Positions 1-8,345 of a DNA stretch of 64,000 nt are shown one piece after another. Source of the stretch: a virus; the IMG/VR virus record IMGVR_UViG_3300047319_001547, positions 1 through 64,000 of that record; one strand, written 5' to 3'. Numbering within the stretch: the stretch's first letter is position 1; each line of letters opens with the position of its first letter. The notes beneath the pieces are model-generated. The model was not told the DNA's origin, ran no database searches, and saw only the letters and a program-made list of their open reading frames with translations. Position numbers and translations under genes: made by a program.

Positions 1-507
1 GTGCAGGCGGGCGCCACCTACATACGCACGATCCCCTGGGTGAGGTGGAGCTCCCCGCAGCTCTCGGGCGATCGTCCCCCCACCGGCTGCGAGGCGGTCG
101 TGATCGCGCACGGAAAGTCGAAGGGGCGCAAGCACTGGGGCGGGCCCGGCAACCTGACGCACTTCAGCCAGAAGTGCCTGCGGGGCGAGACGAAGCACCG
201 CGCCGAGAAGCCGCTCGACCTGATGCTGTCGCTGGTCGAGTACTTCTCGGACGCGGGCGAGCTCGTCGTCGACCCGTTCGCGGGCGCCGGCACCACCGGG
301 CTGGCGTGCCGCATCCTGGGGCGCCGGTTCGTCGGCGCGGAGCTCGACTCCGAGTGGGCCGAGAGGGCGCGACTGAGGATCAGAGCGCCGCACTTTTCGG
401 CCCGAGATGTTGAGCGTTTCAATCGCTGGGAGGGAGGCGCCGACCTTGGAACTCGAGTTCCAACCGCCCGTCCGCTCCCGGGACACGGAGTGGAGGCGAC
501 ACCGTGA
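1..507 (+). CDS. DNA methyltransferase, C-terminal part (truncated by window edge)
   Basis: The visible 168 residues are the C-terminal part of an N4-cytosine/N6-adenine type DNA methyltransferase. DPFAGAGTTGLA at residues 91-102 is the S-adenosylmethionine-binding FxGxG motif, preceded by the HRAEKP segment usual just before it and followed by a GAELDSEWAERA helix. The catalytic DPPY-type motif is expected upstream, outside the window, so the GTG at base 1 is probably not the true start. The last 40 residues are not conserved-looking and contain the 16-bp palindrome, read as GTRVP. The stop overlaps the next start as GTGA. A role in protecting phage DNA from host restriction is inferred from the family. 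Confidence 0.8.
   Translation: MQAGATYIRTIPWVRWSSPQLSGDRPPTGCEAVVIAHGKSKGRKHWGGPGNLTHFSQKCLRGETKHRAEKPLDLMLSLVEYFSDAGELVVDPFAGAGTTGLACRILGRRFVGAELDSEWAERARLRIRAPHFSARDVERFNRWEGGADLGTRVPTARPLPGHGVEATP
446..463. repeat. 16-bp palindrome, copy 1
   Basis: TTGGAACTCGAGTTCCAA, an 18-bp perfect inverted repeat around the 16-bp core. It lies in the 3' end of the methyltransferase gene, about 40 bp upstream of the GTG at 504. Confidence 0.95.
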
Positions 508-908
508 ATGACGATCCGATGTTCGAGCCGGTCGTGACGAAACCCTACGGCGAGATCCGCTCCGACATGGCGGCCGCCGAGGCGAAGGAGCGCGGCTGCG
601 TGGTGGTGCTGCCGAAGGAAAACGAGCTCTTCATCGACATCGACTCTGAGGAGCAGGACGGCGCGTTCGAGCGAGCGATCGCGATCTACCGCCGTCACCG
701 CTCGGCTGTGGCGGTCAAGACGCCTTCGCCGAGTGGCGAGCCGGATCACTTTCACGTGGTGGTGCGTCTGACCAAGACGGTCGACGCGCGCGAGCGCATC
801 ATGCTGCAAGCCTGCATGGGATCCGACCCGGTGCGCGAGATGCTGAGCCTCCTGAGGCTGGAGCGTGGAGACCCGAACCCGACTCTCTTCTTCGAGAAGA
901 AGCCGTGA
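504..908 (+). CDS. Hypothetical protein with a primase-like acidic/His pattern
   Basis: A 134-residue soluble protein starting at a GTG that overlaps the methyltransferase stop, behind a GGAGG ribosome site. It has LFIDIDSEE (hydrophobic strand then DxD) and, about 50 residues later, DHFHVVVRL (x-His followed by a hydrophobic strand). That order resembles the first two motifs of archaeo-eukaryotic primase-fold proteins. The third acidic motif is not obvious and the protein is very short for that superfamily, so the likeness is only a lead. It ends in a GTGA overlap with the next gene, so the two are probably translated together. Function unknown. Confidence 0.6.
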   Translation: MNDDPMFEPVVTKPYGEIRSDMAAAEAKERGCVVVLPKENELFIDIDSEEQDGAFERAIAIYRRHRSAVAVKTPSPSGEPDHFHVVVRLTKTVDARERIMLQACMGSDPVREMLSLLRLERGDPNPTLFFEKKP

Positions 909-1264
909 CGACGCCCGAGGAGGTGTTTCAGATGCTGGCGCTCTCGATGGGGCGCGCCCTGATGCACCGGCACCGCGTCGTGCCGGTCGTCACGACCCTT
1001 CTGGAGCACAACGATCAGGTGAGGGTCGCGCGGTGCGGCCTGGACCGCGTGATCGTTGGTCAGGTGCCGACCGCGGAGGCGCTCGAGAACGCCCGGCTGG
1101 TCGACATCGAGTGGCGGCAGCTGGTGGGAGACCGGGAGCCTCAGGACTGCTGCGTGGTGCTGGACCGGCGGGTCGGCCAGGTGAGGCTCGAGGAGCTGAC
1201 GCCCGAGTGGCGCGCCCAGCTGGACGACTGGGAGCGGTCGGCGCGCGCGAAGTCCGCCAACTGA
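905..1264 (+). CDS. Hypothetical protein
   Basis: A 119-residue protein starting at GTG in a 4-bp overlap with the preceding gene. It is predicted soluble, with an Arg-rich N-terminal half and a C-terminal segment LTPEWRAQLDDWE. I recognise no domain. The overlap on its left puts it in the same translational unit as the methyltransferase. Confidence 0.6.
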   Translation: MTTPEEVFQMLALSMGRALMHRHRVVPVVTTLLEHNDQVRVARCGLDRVIVGQVPTAEALENARLVDIEWRQLVGDREPQDCCVVLDRRVGQVRLEELTPEWRAQLDDWERSARAKSAN

Positions 1265-1282
1265 AGCGGCAAGAGATCTCGC

Positions 1283-1651
1283 ATGAGAGAAGCGCTCGAG
1301 AAGGTCCGCGCCCTGGTGGCGAATCCCAACACGTGGACGCGAGGCCAGTTCGCCCGAACTGCCGATGATCAGAGCTTTCGTCTGCCGCTCGACCCCGAAG
1401 CCGCCAGGTGGTGCCTGCGGGGCGCAGTTGCGCGGGCCTGCAACGACAGCGGGTTGGTCACCCCCGAGAGTTCAGAGGCCATCGCGGTGAGAGACGCGCT
1501 CATCAGAGCGGTCGCTTCGCTGGGGATCGACGTGCCGCCGGGAAAACACCAGCTGACCCACGTGAACGACGAGCTGGGGCGCGAGAAGACGCTGGAAGTG
1601 GTCGAGCGCGCGATCGCGGATTCGCCCGAAGAGGAGAAACTGCCATGGTGA
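1283..1651 (+). CDS. DUF6197-like hypothetical protein
   Basis: A 122-residue protein with ATG start. The order of features matches the DUF6197 family as I know it from actinobacteria and phages: an N-terminal helix ending in a WTRGQFAR segment, a central WCLRGAVARA helix carrying the Trp-Cys pair, and a C-terminal VNDELGREKTLEVVERAI segment equivalent to the usual WND...EV motif. Here VND replaces WND. No biochemical role is established for the family. The stop overlaps the following ATG. Confidence 0.6.
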   Translation: MREALEKVRALVANPNTWTRGQFARTADDQSFRLPLDPEAARWCLRGAVARACNDSGLVTPESSEAIAVRDALIRAVASLGIDVPPGKHQLTHVNDELGREKTLEVVERAIADSPEEEKLPW

Positions 1652-2271
1652 ACATCTGCAAGTGCGGGATCGCCGCCGTCGACTGCGACTACCACCGGCC
1701 GACCGACAAGTTCACCGAGCGCGCCAAGAAGGTCGGCATGCTGCCGGAGGGCGTGCCGATCATCGTCGACACGACGTCGGGCAAACCGAAGGTGATCGAT
1801 CCGGCGTCAGTCGACGTGTGGAATCCCGTCACGGGACTGATGGAGCCGGCACGCGCGATCGACGTCGGTCCGCTCAACTGGCCGCGTCCGATGACGATCG
1901 ACGATCTCATCAAGGCCGAGCAGCATCTGAGGGCGGCGAAGATCCCGGAGTTCATTCCCGCCCCGTCGGAGTTGCTGATTCACCGCCACGACTTCGACCG
2001 CGCGAGCTTCGATTTCAGCCAGCCGCATCTCGATCTGTCGCCCGAGGATGTCGCGCACCGGGCGTTCCTGATGACGCCCTGCAGGTCGGTGCAGATCCAC
2101 GACAACAAGCTGCTCGGCGCCGCGACGGTCGAGCTCTTCTTCAATGCGATGCTGTGGAAGCACGCCGCCTGCACGATCGGCTTGCCGGGAGTCGACGAGT
2201 TCCGCAAGTGGATCGAAGAGAACCGCCTCGTCGGCACGTCGATCGACGTTCTCCCGTGCAGCTTCGTGTGA
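1645..2271 (+). CDS. Hypothetical protein
   Basis: A 208-residue protein beginning ATGGTGAACATC, overlapping the previous gene by 7 bp. The N-terminus has a CKCGIAAVDCDYH cluster that could bind a metal. The remainder is mixed with no transmembrane segment. I recognise no family. Confidence 0.6.
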   Translation: MVNICKCGIAAVDCDYHRPTDKFTERAKKVGMLPEGVPIIVDTTSGKPKVIDPASVDVWNPVTGLMEPARAIDVGPLNWPRPMTIDDLIKAEQHLRAAKIPEFIPAPSELLIHRHDFDRASFDFSQPHLDLSPEDVAHRAFLMTPCRSVQIHDNKLLGAATVELFFNAMLWKHAACTIGLPGVDEFRKWIEENRLVGTSIDVLPCSFV

Positions 2272-2378
2272 AGCTGAGGCGCGAGCTCGCGGTGGCGGGC
2301 CTGACGCTCCTTCTGATCCCCGTCTGGCTGACGCTCGGCATCCTGACGATCCTCGCCGGCGGCATCAAGCGGTCATGA
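2268..2378 (+). CDS. Small single-pass membrane protein
   Basis: A 36-residue frame beginning GTGAAGCTG, where GTGA overlaps the upstream stop. A basic N-terminus (KLRRE) precedes a hydrophobic stretch of about 25 residues ending GIKRS. It ends in an ATGA overlap with the next gene. Overlaps on both sides and a clean membrane profile support a real gene despite its size. Function unknown; small membrane proteins in phages include holins, but nothing here identifies one. Confidence 0.55.
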   Translation: MKLRRELAVAGLTLLLIPVWLTLGILTILAGGIKRS

Positions 2379-2980
2379 GCGACCCGACCGTCTTCGACAA
2401 GCTGCAGGACCTGCGCGACCACTTCGTGCTGATGACTCAGGATTGCGACTACCAGCGGCGCAGAGCGAGCGACGCCGAAGCGCACGCGGTCCGCCTCCAG
2501 CAAGACACGCAGGCGCTCACCCTCGCCCTGAAGGTGCAGAACGAGAAGGTGGCGGCGCTCGAGAAGCAGCACAACGCCGCGTGCAAACTGCACGACGAGG
2601 TCGCGAGGGCCGAGAAGACGCGCGCCGACAAGGCGGAGAGCGAGCTGGCTGACTGGCGGTGCGAGAACTCGAGAGAGGTCAGCCGCGCGAGACTCATCGC
2701 CCGATACCAGCGATGCGCGCTTCGCATCTGGATGATGTTCGACTCTCGCATCGTCGACGGCCCGAACACTCACACGGATCCGTTCCCGGCTCTCGAGATG
2801 CTCGAGTCTTACCTGGATCGAAATCTCATCGGGCTCATCCCGGTCCCCGAATGCGCCGGCGGATGTTCGTTCACGTTCAAATGCGGCGTCTGGATCGGAC
2901 CGTGCGCGGACGGGAAGAATCATCACGTCGACTGCCCGATGGGCGTCGCGGCGAGCAAGAAGGCCGGCATCCAGCGTTGA
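2375..2980 (+). CDS. Coiled-coil hypothetical protein with Cys/His-rich C-terminus
   Basis: A 201-residue protein starting in an ATGA overlap. Residues about 25-100 are a charged Ala/Glu/Lys/Arg-rich heptad region, a probable long coiled coil. The C-terminal 50 residues hold a Cys/His cluster (ECAGGCSF, KCGVW, GPCADGKNHHVDC) that may bind zinc. No family recognised. Confidence 0.6.
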   Translation: MSDPTVFDKLQDLRDHFVLMTQDCDYQRRRASDAEAHAVRLQQDTQALTLALKVQNEKVAALEKQHNAACKLHDEVARAEKTRADKAESELADWRCENSREVSRARLIARYQRCALRIWMMFDSRIVDGPNTHTDPFPALEMLESYLDRNLIGLIPVPECAGGCSFTFKCGVWIGPCADGKNHHVDCPMGVAASKKAGIQR

Positions 2981-3026
2981 GCGGCACCCATCCCGCCTTT
3001 ACGATGAGGCGCTGGAGGCGCTCAAA

Positions 3027-3677
3027 TTGAAGCGAAAGAAGAAGCCGACGCCAGGGCGGAAGCGAGATCCCGCCAACCTGATCAAGCCGGGCGAGCAGCG
3101 GCCTGTCGGTCACGTCGAGCCGCACGACCCCGACGGCAGATCGCCCGAGGATCGGATGGAGGACGAGCAGACCGGATTCGTGCTGCGGCTGCTCTCCAAC
3201 TCGCTGACGGTGCGCGAGATCGAGGCGGCGTGCCGCCAGCAGTACGGGATCGGCCACTCGCGCGTCACGAGGCTGCGTGCGCGCGCTCTCGAGGAGCTGC
3301 GGGTGGCGGCGGAGGCGAACCGTCCGTACGCGAAGGGCGAGGCGATAGCGCGCCTGCGCGGCGACCTCAGGACGCTCGCGGGGGCGATCGCGAGCGAGAC
3401 CGCGAAGCCGAAGGGTGCGGACCCGCGCGTGCTGGCGTCGCTCATCTCGGCCAAGCAGACGACCGAGATGAGGCTGGCTGACGTCGAGGGGACGCGCGCG
3501 CCCGACGAGGTGAGGGTGCATCACAACGTCACGGGGGCGCTCCTGACGGTGGCGGCGAACCTGACGCCCGAGCAGCTTCAGGCGGCGTTCGACCGCGGGA
3601 TGGAGCGCAGGCGGAAGGCGGCGATGTTCGACGCCGAGCAGAAGCTCTTGGTCGAGGCGGCAAAGGAACCGACGTGA
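3027..3677 (+). CDS. Probable small terminase subunit (HTH protein)
   Basis: A 216-residue basic protein, TTG start preceded by GGAGG at good spacing. Lys/Arg-rich N-terminus, then a helix-turn-helix candidate at about residues 58-92 (SLTVREIEAACRQQYGIGHS followed by a recognition-like helix). A helical middle and C-terminus end with a repeated NLTPEQLQAAFDRG helix. An HTH plus helical oligomerisation region a few genes before the large terminase is the usual arrangement for terminase small subunits, which bind the packaging site. I cannot exclude another DNA-binding regulator. Confidence 0.5.
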   Translation: MKRKKKPTPGRKRDPANLIKPGEQRPVGHVEPHDPDGRSPEDRMEDEQTGFVLRLLSNSLTVREIEAACRQQYGIGHSRVTRLRARALEELRVAAEANRPYAKGEAIARLRGDLRTLAGAIASETAKPKGADPRVLASLISAKQTTEMRLADVEGTRAPDEVRVHHNVTGALLTVAANLTPEQLQAAFDRGMERRRKAAMFDAEQKLLVEAAKEPT

Positions 3678-4051
3678 AGGTCACCAACACGATCGTCGGC
3701 GTCTTCGTGGTCGTTTTCTTCTCGACGGTGATCGGAGCACTCTCGATTCATCTGGCGGCCCAACCTGGAACTCGAGTTCCAGCAGACGAGCAGCGATGCG
3801 AGGACCGCGGCCGCGCGTGGGTGTGCTGGGTCGAGACGGCGCGCCTCACGACGGGCGACGGGCAGGATGAGAAGCCACCCACCGCAGTGAGTCCTCCCGC
3901 GGAGCCCGATGTGCCGCGATGCTGCTTGTGCGACGCGGTGCTGCGCGGAGACGACCGTCACGACCAGCAAGCAGCGTGCTGGCCCTGCCGGTCACGTCTC
4001 TCTGACGCCGAGCCGTTCTGGCTTCGCTTTCTCCGGTGGCTGGTGCGCTGA
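3674..4051 (+). CDS. Membrane-anchored zinc-ribbon-like protein
   Basis: A 125-residue protein with GTG start overlapping the previous stop. Residues 5-27 form one hydrophobic segment. A four-cysteine pattern CCLC...CWPC near residues 82-105 could hold zinc. Between them lies copy 2 of the palindrome, read in frame as GTRVP directly after the membrane segment, at a domain junction. Function unknown. Confidence 0.55.
   Translation: MKVTNTIVGVFVVVFFSTVIGALSIHLAAQPGTRVPADEQRCEDRGRAWVCWVETARLTTGDGQDEKPPTAVSPPAEPDVPRCCLCDAVLRGDDRHDQQAACWPCRSRLSDAEPFWLRFLRWLVR
3765..3782. repeat. 16-bp palindrome, copy 2
   Basis: CTGGAACTCGAGTTCCAG, 18-bp perfect inverted repeat, inside the gene at 3674-4051. Confidence 0.95.
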
Positions 4052-4070
4052 GGGCGGCATCTCTGCTGGC

Positions 4071-4724
4071 ATGAGCGAACTCGAATACTTGGTGACGGAC
4101 GAAGACGCGAAGCTGATCGCGGACATGGTGGCTCGTCGCGCGACGATGTCGAGGGGCGATCTCGCGCACAACATCGGGTGTCTGATGCTGCGCGATGGCT
4201 ATCGACGCGGCGCAAGCGCGTCCCACAACGGCGCGATCGACGCGGAGGTGTCGAAGGGGCTGCGCGCCGAGAACGATGCTCTCAGGGCGTCGCTGAATCA
4301 CGCGAACGTCAGGCTCGAGTCCGCGATGGAGGCGATGAAGCGTGTTGGTGACCTTCACGACGACCGCGACGAGAACGGCTATTCGACGCATCCGCTCGTC
4401 CGAGAGCTGGAAGGGCAGATCGACAAGCGCGAGAAGGCCACCGCGTCAGCACTCGAGCAGGCGCGCGTCCTCGGCGAGGAGAACGCGAAGCTGATGAAGG
4501 ACCACGCCGACTTGCTGAACGATGGGATCAAGCGCGGTCGCGCCCAGGTGGTCGGCTGGCTGACCCCTGTTGCCGAGCTTCTGACCGAGAGAGGGGCGCT
4601 GAACGTCGCCGCCCTGGTGCGCGAGCTTCAGTCGTCCATCGTTCGAGCGGTGCTGGACGTGTCGATCCCGTTCGCCACGGCGCTCATCCGCTGCACCGAC
4701 ATGCCGTCCGACGACGTGGAGTGA
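4071..4724 (+). CDS. Hypothetical coiled-coil protein
   Basis: A 217-residue protein with ATG start. An N-terminal part with a MSRGDLAHNIGCLMLRDGYRR segment is followed by a long heptad-rich helix (residues about 60-140) and a C-terminal helical region with alternating hydrophobic stretches. The stop TGA overlaps the next ATG. No family recognised. Confidence 0.6.
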   Translation: MSELEYLVTDEDAKLIADMVARRATMSRGDLAHNIGCLMLRDGYRRGASASHNGAIDAEVSKGLRAENDALRASLNHANVRLESAMEAMKRVGDLHDDRDENGYSTHPLVRELEGQIDKREKATASALEQARVLGEENAKLMKDHADLLNDGIKRGRAQVVGWLTPVAELLTERGALNVAALVRELQSSIVRAVLDVSIPFATALIRCTDMPSDDVE

Positions 4725-4954
4725 TGAAGTTCCTCCTAGTCTTCTTCGCGACCTTCGTGGCGGACGCCGTCTGGGCTCTCTACATCCAGAACGTCGCGGC
4801 CCGTCACGCCTACGCGGCGTCCGTCTACGCGTCCGTCCTGCTGATAGCCAGCACGAGCGCGACGATCGCCTGCGTGGGGGATCACGATCTCCTGTGGCCC
4901 GCGGCATGCGGAGCGTTCGCGGGCACGTGGCTCGCAGTGAGGTTCGGACGATGA
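4724..4954 (+). CDS. Small integral membrane protein
   Basis: 76 residues, started at the ATG that overlaps the upstream stop (TGATG). Three hydrophobic stretches (about residues 3-22, 32-50 and 56-72) with ARHAYAAS and CVGDHDLL between them suggest a two- to three-helix membrane protein. Similar small proteins occur widely in phages of high-GC hosts; no function is known to me. Confidence 0.55.
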   Translation: MKFLLVFFATFVADAVWALYIQNVAARHAYAASVYASVLLIASTSATIACVGDHDLLWPAACGAFAGTWLAVRFGR

Positions 4955-5313
4955 TTCATCTCCTGCACGCAGCCGCAGGTCTCGTAAAGCTCGTCGGACG
5001 ATTCGTCGTCGGCAAGATCCAACGCACGCCGTTCACCGTCAGGCAGACGTTCCGAGAGCATCTGACGCGCCAGGAATCGCCGAGCACCCGCGCAGTTCGC
5101 GTGATGGGTGAGATCATCGAGCGCACCGAGGAGCAGCGCGGCGAGATGACGATCCAGCAGCAGCGCGCTCAGGCGCTCAGCTTCGCCTACGGGAACCTGG
5201 CGGCGTCCGCGCATCACAAGCCGAACGTCTTCGCCTTCTGGCAGGTCGCGCAGAACGACGGCTGGGGGAAGGACGACTTCGAGGCGTGGGCGTCAGAGCG
5301 CGAGTGGGAGTGA
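4951..5313 (+). CDS. Hypothetical protein
   Basis: 120 residues, ATG in a 4-bp ATGA overlap. Amphipathic N-terminus, then a charged region rich in Glu, Gln and Arg, and a C-terminal FAFWQVAQNDGWGKDDFEAWASE motif. No recognised domain. Confidence 0.55.
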   Translation: MIHLLHAAAGLVKLVGRFVVGKIQRTPFTVRQTFREHLTRQESPSTRAVRVMGEIIERTEEQRGEMTIQQQRAQALSFAYGNLAASAHHKPNVFAFWQVAQNDGWGKDDFEAWASEREWE

Positions 5314-5432
5314 TGGCGCCCATCCCGCCCGGCATCGCGCTCCTGTTCCTCCTGGCCACGCTGGGGCTCGCGATGGCGATCGTCTACGGACTCGGCGGCC
5401 CCCCGTCTGGCCCGCCGCCCGCCCCACGCTGA
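5313..5432 (+). CDS. Tiny membrane protein
   Basis: 39 residues from an ATG overlapping the upstream TGA (TGATG). One hydrophobic segment of about 20 residues precedes a Gly/Pro-rich tail. Position and overlap support it; the function is unknown. The 99 bp that follow to the next gene hold no gene, only short inverted repeats built from the sequence CGTCCGG. Confidence 0.45.
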   Translation: MAPIPPGIALLFLLATLGLAMAIVYGLGGPPSGPPPAPR

Positions 5433-5531
5433 CCGGAGACGCGTCCGGACCCTCCGGGACGTCCTTTCCCCCGTCCGGGACGCAGAGACGCGTCTGAAGC
5501 GATTCTCGGCGGAAGTCGGCATCATCCAGGG

Positions 5532-6032
5532 ATGGCGGACTTCGACCCGAGGAAGATGACGGACGAAGAGCGGGTGGCGATGAAGGAGCTGGAGCAGGCG
5601 GTCGTCCAGACCGCCTTCCCGGTGGTGAAGCTGTTCCTCAAGGCGGCCCACGACACCGGCAACCCGCTGGCCGGGTCGGTCGGCGACTTCTGCGCGATGG
5701 TGACGCTGCTGTCGATGTTCCTCCGCGACGCGGCTGAGCGTCAGGGGGTCGACACTGGAACTCGAGTTCCAACCCAGGACCCGCAGCAGAGCGAGTTCGC
5801 CAAGAACGCCGCGTGGCTGAAGGCGAACCGCGGGCAGGCGCGCTGGGACGGCAAGTGGGTGGCTCTTCAGGCAGGTCAGCCGCTGGTCGGCCCGTACGAC
5901 GCGCGCGACACCGTCGAGAAGGTGGCGACGTCGGCCGGGTGGGATCTGACGAAGATGACGATCGTCCGCGTGGGCGCGCCCGACTACGCGTCGATGCTGG
6001 AAGATCCGCCGGGCGGCATCAAGCCCGCATGA
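5532..6032 (+). CDS. Hypothetical two-part protein with palindrome at the junction
   Basis: 166 residues, ATG start. Residues 1-73 form a helical unit. Copy 3 of the palindrome follows, read as GTRVP at about residues 76-80, and residues 85-166 form a second unit with RWDGKWVALQAGQPLVGPYDARD, which looks like a small beta-rich domain. The junction position suggests that the site sits in a flexible linker, or that two genes were once separate. No function assigned. Confidence 0.55.
   Translation: MADFDPRKMTDEERVAMKELEQAVVQTAFPVVKLFLKAAHDTGNPLAGSVGDFCAMVTLLSMFLRDAAERQGVDTGTRVPTQDPQQSEFAKNAAWLKANRGQARWDGKWVALQAGQPLVGPYDARDTVEKVATSAGWDLTKMTIVRVGAPDYASMLEDPPGGIKPA
5756..5771. repeat. 16-bp palindrome, copy 3
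   Basis: TGGAACTCGAGTTCCA, in frame within the gene at 5532-6032. Confidence 0.95.
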
Positions 6033-6406
6033 ACCTGAAAAGCGCGAAGCTTCTGCGCGGGTGCTGCGAGCAAGTCCCCGACTTCAAACTCAGAACATTC
6101 GTCGAGGCCAAAGGGTCTCTGGTCGTCGAGTACAGGTTCACGTTCGACGGGAAGACATACGGAAAGTCTCACATGACGAGCTTTCTGTCGATGGAAGCGA
6201 TGGGTCACGAACCCGACGACGTGAACAACACACGGATCGAACACGACCTGCTGAAGGACGCGCTTCGTCTCATCGAAGATCTCCAGAAGACCCCCGAGCA
6301 GCGCAAGTTCGACGAACTCGAGGCGCGGGTCGGCAGGCTCGAAGAGATCGAACGTTCGCGTGGCATCTCGGCGTTCGGCCCCAAGCCTTTTCGCGGCACG
6401 TATTGA
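6029..6406 (+). CDS. Hypothetical protein
   Basis: 125 residues starting in an ATGA overlap. A beta-rich N-terminal half with a VEYRFTFDGKTYGKSH strand-turn pattern is followed by a charged helical C-terminal half. No family recognised. Confidence 0.55.
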   Translation: MNLKSAKLLRGCCEQVPDFKLRTFVEAKGSLVVEYRFTFDGKTYGKSHMTSFLSMEAMGHEPDDVNNTRIEHDLLKDALRLIEDLQKTPEQRKFDELEARVGRLEEIERSRGISAFGPKPFRGTY

Positions 6407-6441
6407 CCGAAGCGACGCCCCCCTGAGATGCTCCACCCTGC

Positions 6442-8094
6442 GTGGAGGCGATCGCTGACAGTCCGGAGATGCTCGAGGTCGCGCTCGAGGATCTGATGAT
6501 CCGCGCCCAGGAGGCGCGCGAGGACCCCACCAAGTTCCTGGCGTTCGTGATGCGCGCCGAGGACACGGGCGAGCCGATCGAGCCGGCCGACCACCAAATA
6601 GTCATGCTGGACTTCCTGGTCCAGCACCGCGCCGCCTGCGTCCTCACCGCGGTCGACCACGCCAAGACATTCACTAGCGCCGCCCTGGTGCTCTGGCTGC
6701 TGGGCCACAACCCGCGGCTCCGCATCGCGCTCCTGGGGGACGCCGAGGAGCAGCCCAAGAAGGTGCTGAAGGTCATCCGAACGATGATCGAGCAGTCGGC
6801 GGAGCTCCGGCTCGTCTTCCCGAGCCTGCGCAAGACGACGCGAGACGGCGAGCCCTGGACGGACTCCGACATCACGGTCGAGCGCGGCCCCGGCATCAAG
6901 GACTCTTCGGTATGCGCGCGCGGGCTCGAGTCGTCCCTCATCCCAGGCTCTCGCTGGGACGTGGCGATCCTCGACGACTTCGTGAACGACGAGAACGTCC
7001 GCACACCGGAGCGCCGCGACTGGCAGCACTCGCTGGTCCAGAAGCGCTGCGTGCCGCGCGTCGACAAGAATCACGGCCGCATCTACCTGCTGTCGAACGC
7101 CTGGCACGAGGACGACAGCTTCCAGCGACACGCGAAGGTCTGGCCCTGCCTGACGATGAGGGTCGACGGCACGATCCTGATCAAGAACGCCCCGACGTGG
7201 GACAGCCCGCTGATACGGCCCGCGGACGACCGGCCCGCCGAAGACCCGAACGCCGAGTACCGGCTGATCGCGCACGACCCGGATCCGACCAACGAGCAGA
7301 CCCTCTGGCCCGAGCGCTTCAGCCGCGAAACGATCGCGAAGATCCGCGAGCAGATGCTGCCGGAGGCGTTCGCCCAGACCTACATGTGCATCTGCCGCGA
7401 CTACAGCCAGTCGCTCTGCCGTCCCGAGTACATCGCGAAGGCGCAGCAGATCGGTCGCGAGCTTCAGATCCATCCCGACGTCTACAAGGCATACGGCGGC
7501 TTTCATCGACGCAAGGAGGACGTCCGGATCCCGTGCGGCCAGGGGTTGGTCTTCATCGGGGTCGACATGGCGTTCAGCAAGCAGTCGAGCGCCGACGAGA
7601 GCGCGATCTTCACCTTCATGGTGCTGCCGGGCGCCATCAGGCTGCCGCTCTGGATCGAGCACGGCCGCTGGGGGGCGGAGGAGCTGGAGCAGCGCGTGCT
7701 GGACCACCACGAGCGCTACCAGCCGTCAGCCTTTGCGGTCGAGAACGTCGCGGCCCAGGAGCACGTCCGGCAGTTCCTCCAGCGGGTCGACAAGACGATG
7801 CCGATCAAGCCCTACACAACCGACGCCAAGAAGCACAACGTGTTCTTCGGCGTCCCCTCCATCTTCGCCGAGTTCGCCGCGGGCGCGTGGGCGTTTCCCA
7901 ATCAGGAGGGACGGATGCGGCCGGAGCTCCAGAAGTTCGCCGACCAGTGCCTCGGCTATGCGCCCTCCGATCACACGGGCGACCTCCTGATGGCCGCCTA
8001 CTTTGCGTCCGAGATGGCGAAGAAGTTCGGCGCCCTCGCGCGCAACCTCGGGCCGAAGAACAAGCGGATCGCGGCAAACCTCATGGCGAGGTGA
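6442..8094 (+). CDS. terL: Terminase large subunit
   Basis: 550 residues, GTG start. The DNA-packaging motor ATPase-nuclease. The ATPase domain shows a degenerate Walker A, TAVDHAKT (about 69-76), a Walker B WDVAILDD (172-179) and a coupling-type segment YLLSNAWHEDDS (215-226). The C-terminal nuclease domain begins with FIGVDMAFSK (Asp375), followed by FAVEN (Glu435) and a late DHTGD. Length and order match the phage terminase large-subunit family. The Walker A lacks the usual glycines, as in other viral terminases with HGKS-like P-loops. It lies 2.8 kb after the probable small subunit. Confidence 0.9.
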   Translation: MEAIADSPEMLEVALEDLMIRAQEAREDPTKFLAFVMRAEDTGEPIEPADHQIVMLDFLVQHRAACVLTAVDHAKTFTSAALVLWLLGHNPRLRIALLGDAEEQPKKVLKVIRTMIEQSAELRLVFPSLRKTTRDGEPWTDSDITVERGPGIKDSSVCARGLESSLIPGSRWDVAILDDFVNDENVRTPERRDWQHSLVQKRCVPRVDKNHGRIYLLSNAWHEDDSFQRHAKVWPCLTMRVDGTILIKNAPTWDSPLIRPADDRPAEDPNAEYRLIAHDPDPTNEQTLWPERFSRETIAKIREQMLPEAFAQTYMCICRDYSQSLCRPEYIAKAQQIGRELQIHPDVYKAYGGFHRRKEDVRIPCGQGLVFIGVDMAFSKQSSADESAIFTFMVLPGAIRLPLWIEHGRWGAEELEQRVLDHHERYQPSAFAVENVAAQEHVRQFLQRVDKTMPIKPYTTDAKKHNVFFGVPSIFAEFAAGAWAFPNQEGRMRPELQKFADQCLGYAPSDHTGDLLMAAYFASEMAKKFGALARNLGPKNKRIAANLMAR

Positions 8095-8345
8095 TGATGG
8101 GCGGAGCTCGGATGCGGTCGGACGGCACTCGCCAGAACGCGGTCTTCATCGACGCGCTGCGGGCGGTCCTGAGGCTCGACCCACTCTACGAGAGCGTGAG
8201 CCAGCGCAACGCACGCATGCCCGCGGAGCTCCGCCACGTGGTCGGCATCTGGCCGGATTTCGCCGACAACGACGGCCATCTGGCTGCGATGAACTTCCAC
8301 CCTGGAACTCGAGTTCCAACCCCGGGACGCCGCGCGTGCCGGTAG
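8094..8345 (+). CDS. Hypothetical protein
   Basis: 83 residues, ATG overlapping the terminase stop (TGATG). Residues 20-60 carry ALRAVLRLDPLYES, a helical pattern. The C-terminus contains palindrome copy 4 read as GTRVP and then diverges into basic residues. The next gene starts inside its last codons. Confidence 0.55.
   Translation: MMGGARMRSDGTRQNAVFIDALRAVLRLDPLYESVSQRNARMPAELRHVVGIWPDFADNDGHLAAMNFHPGTRVPTPGRRACR
8303..8318. repeat. 16-bp palindrome, copy 4
   Basis: TGGAACTCGAGTTCCA near the 3' end of the gene at 8094-8345 and 17 bp upstream of the GTG at 8336. Confidence 0.95.
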
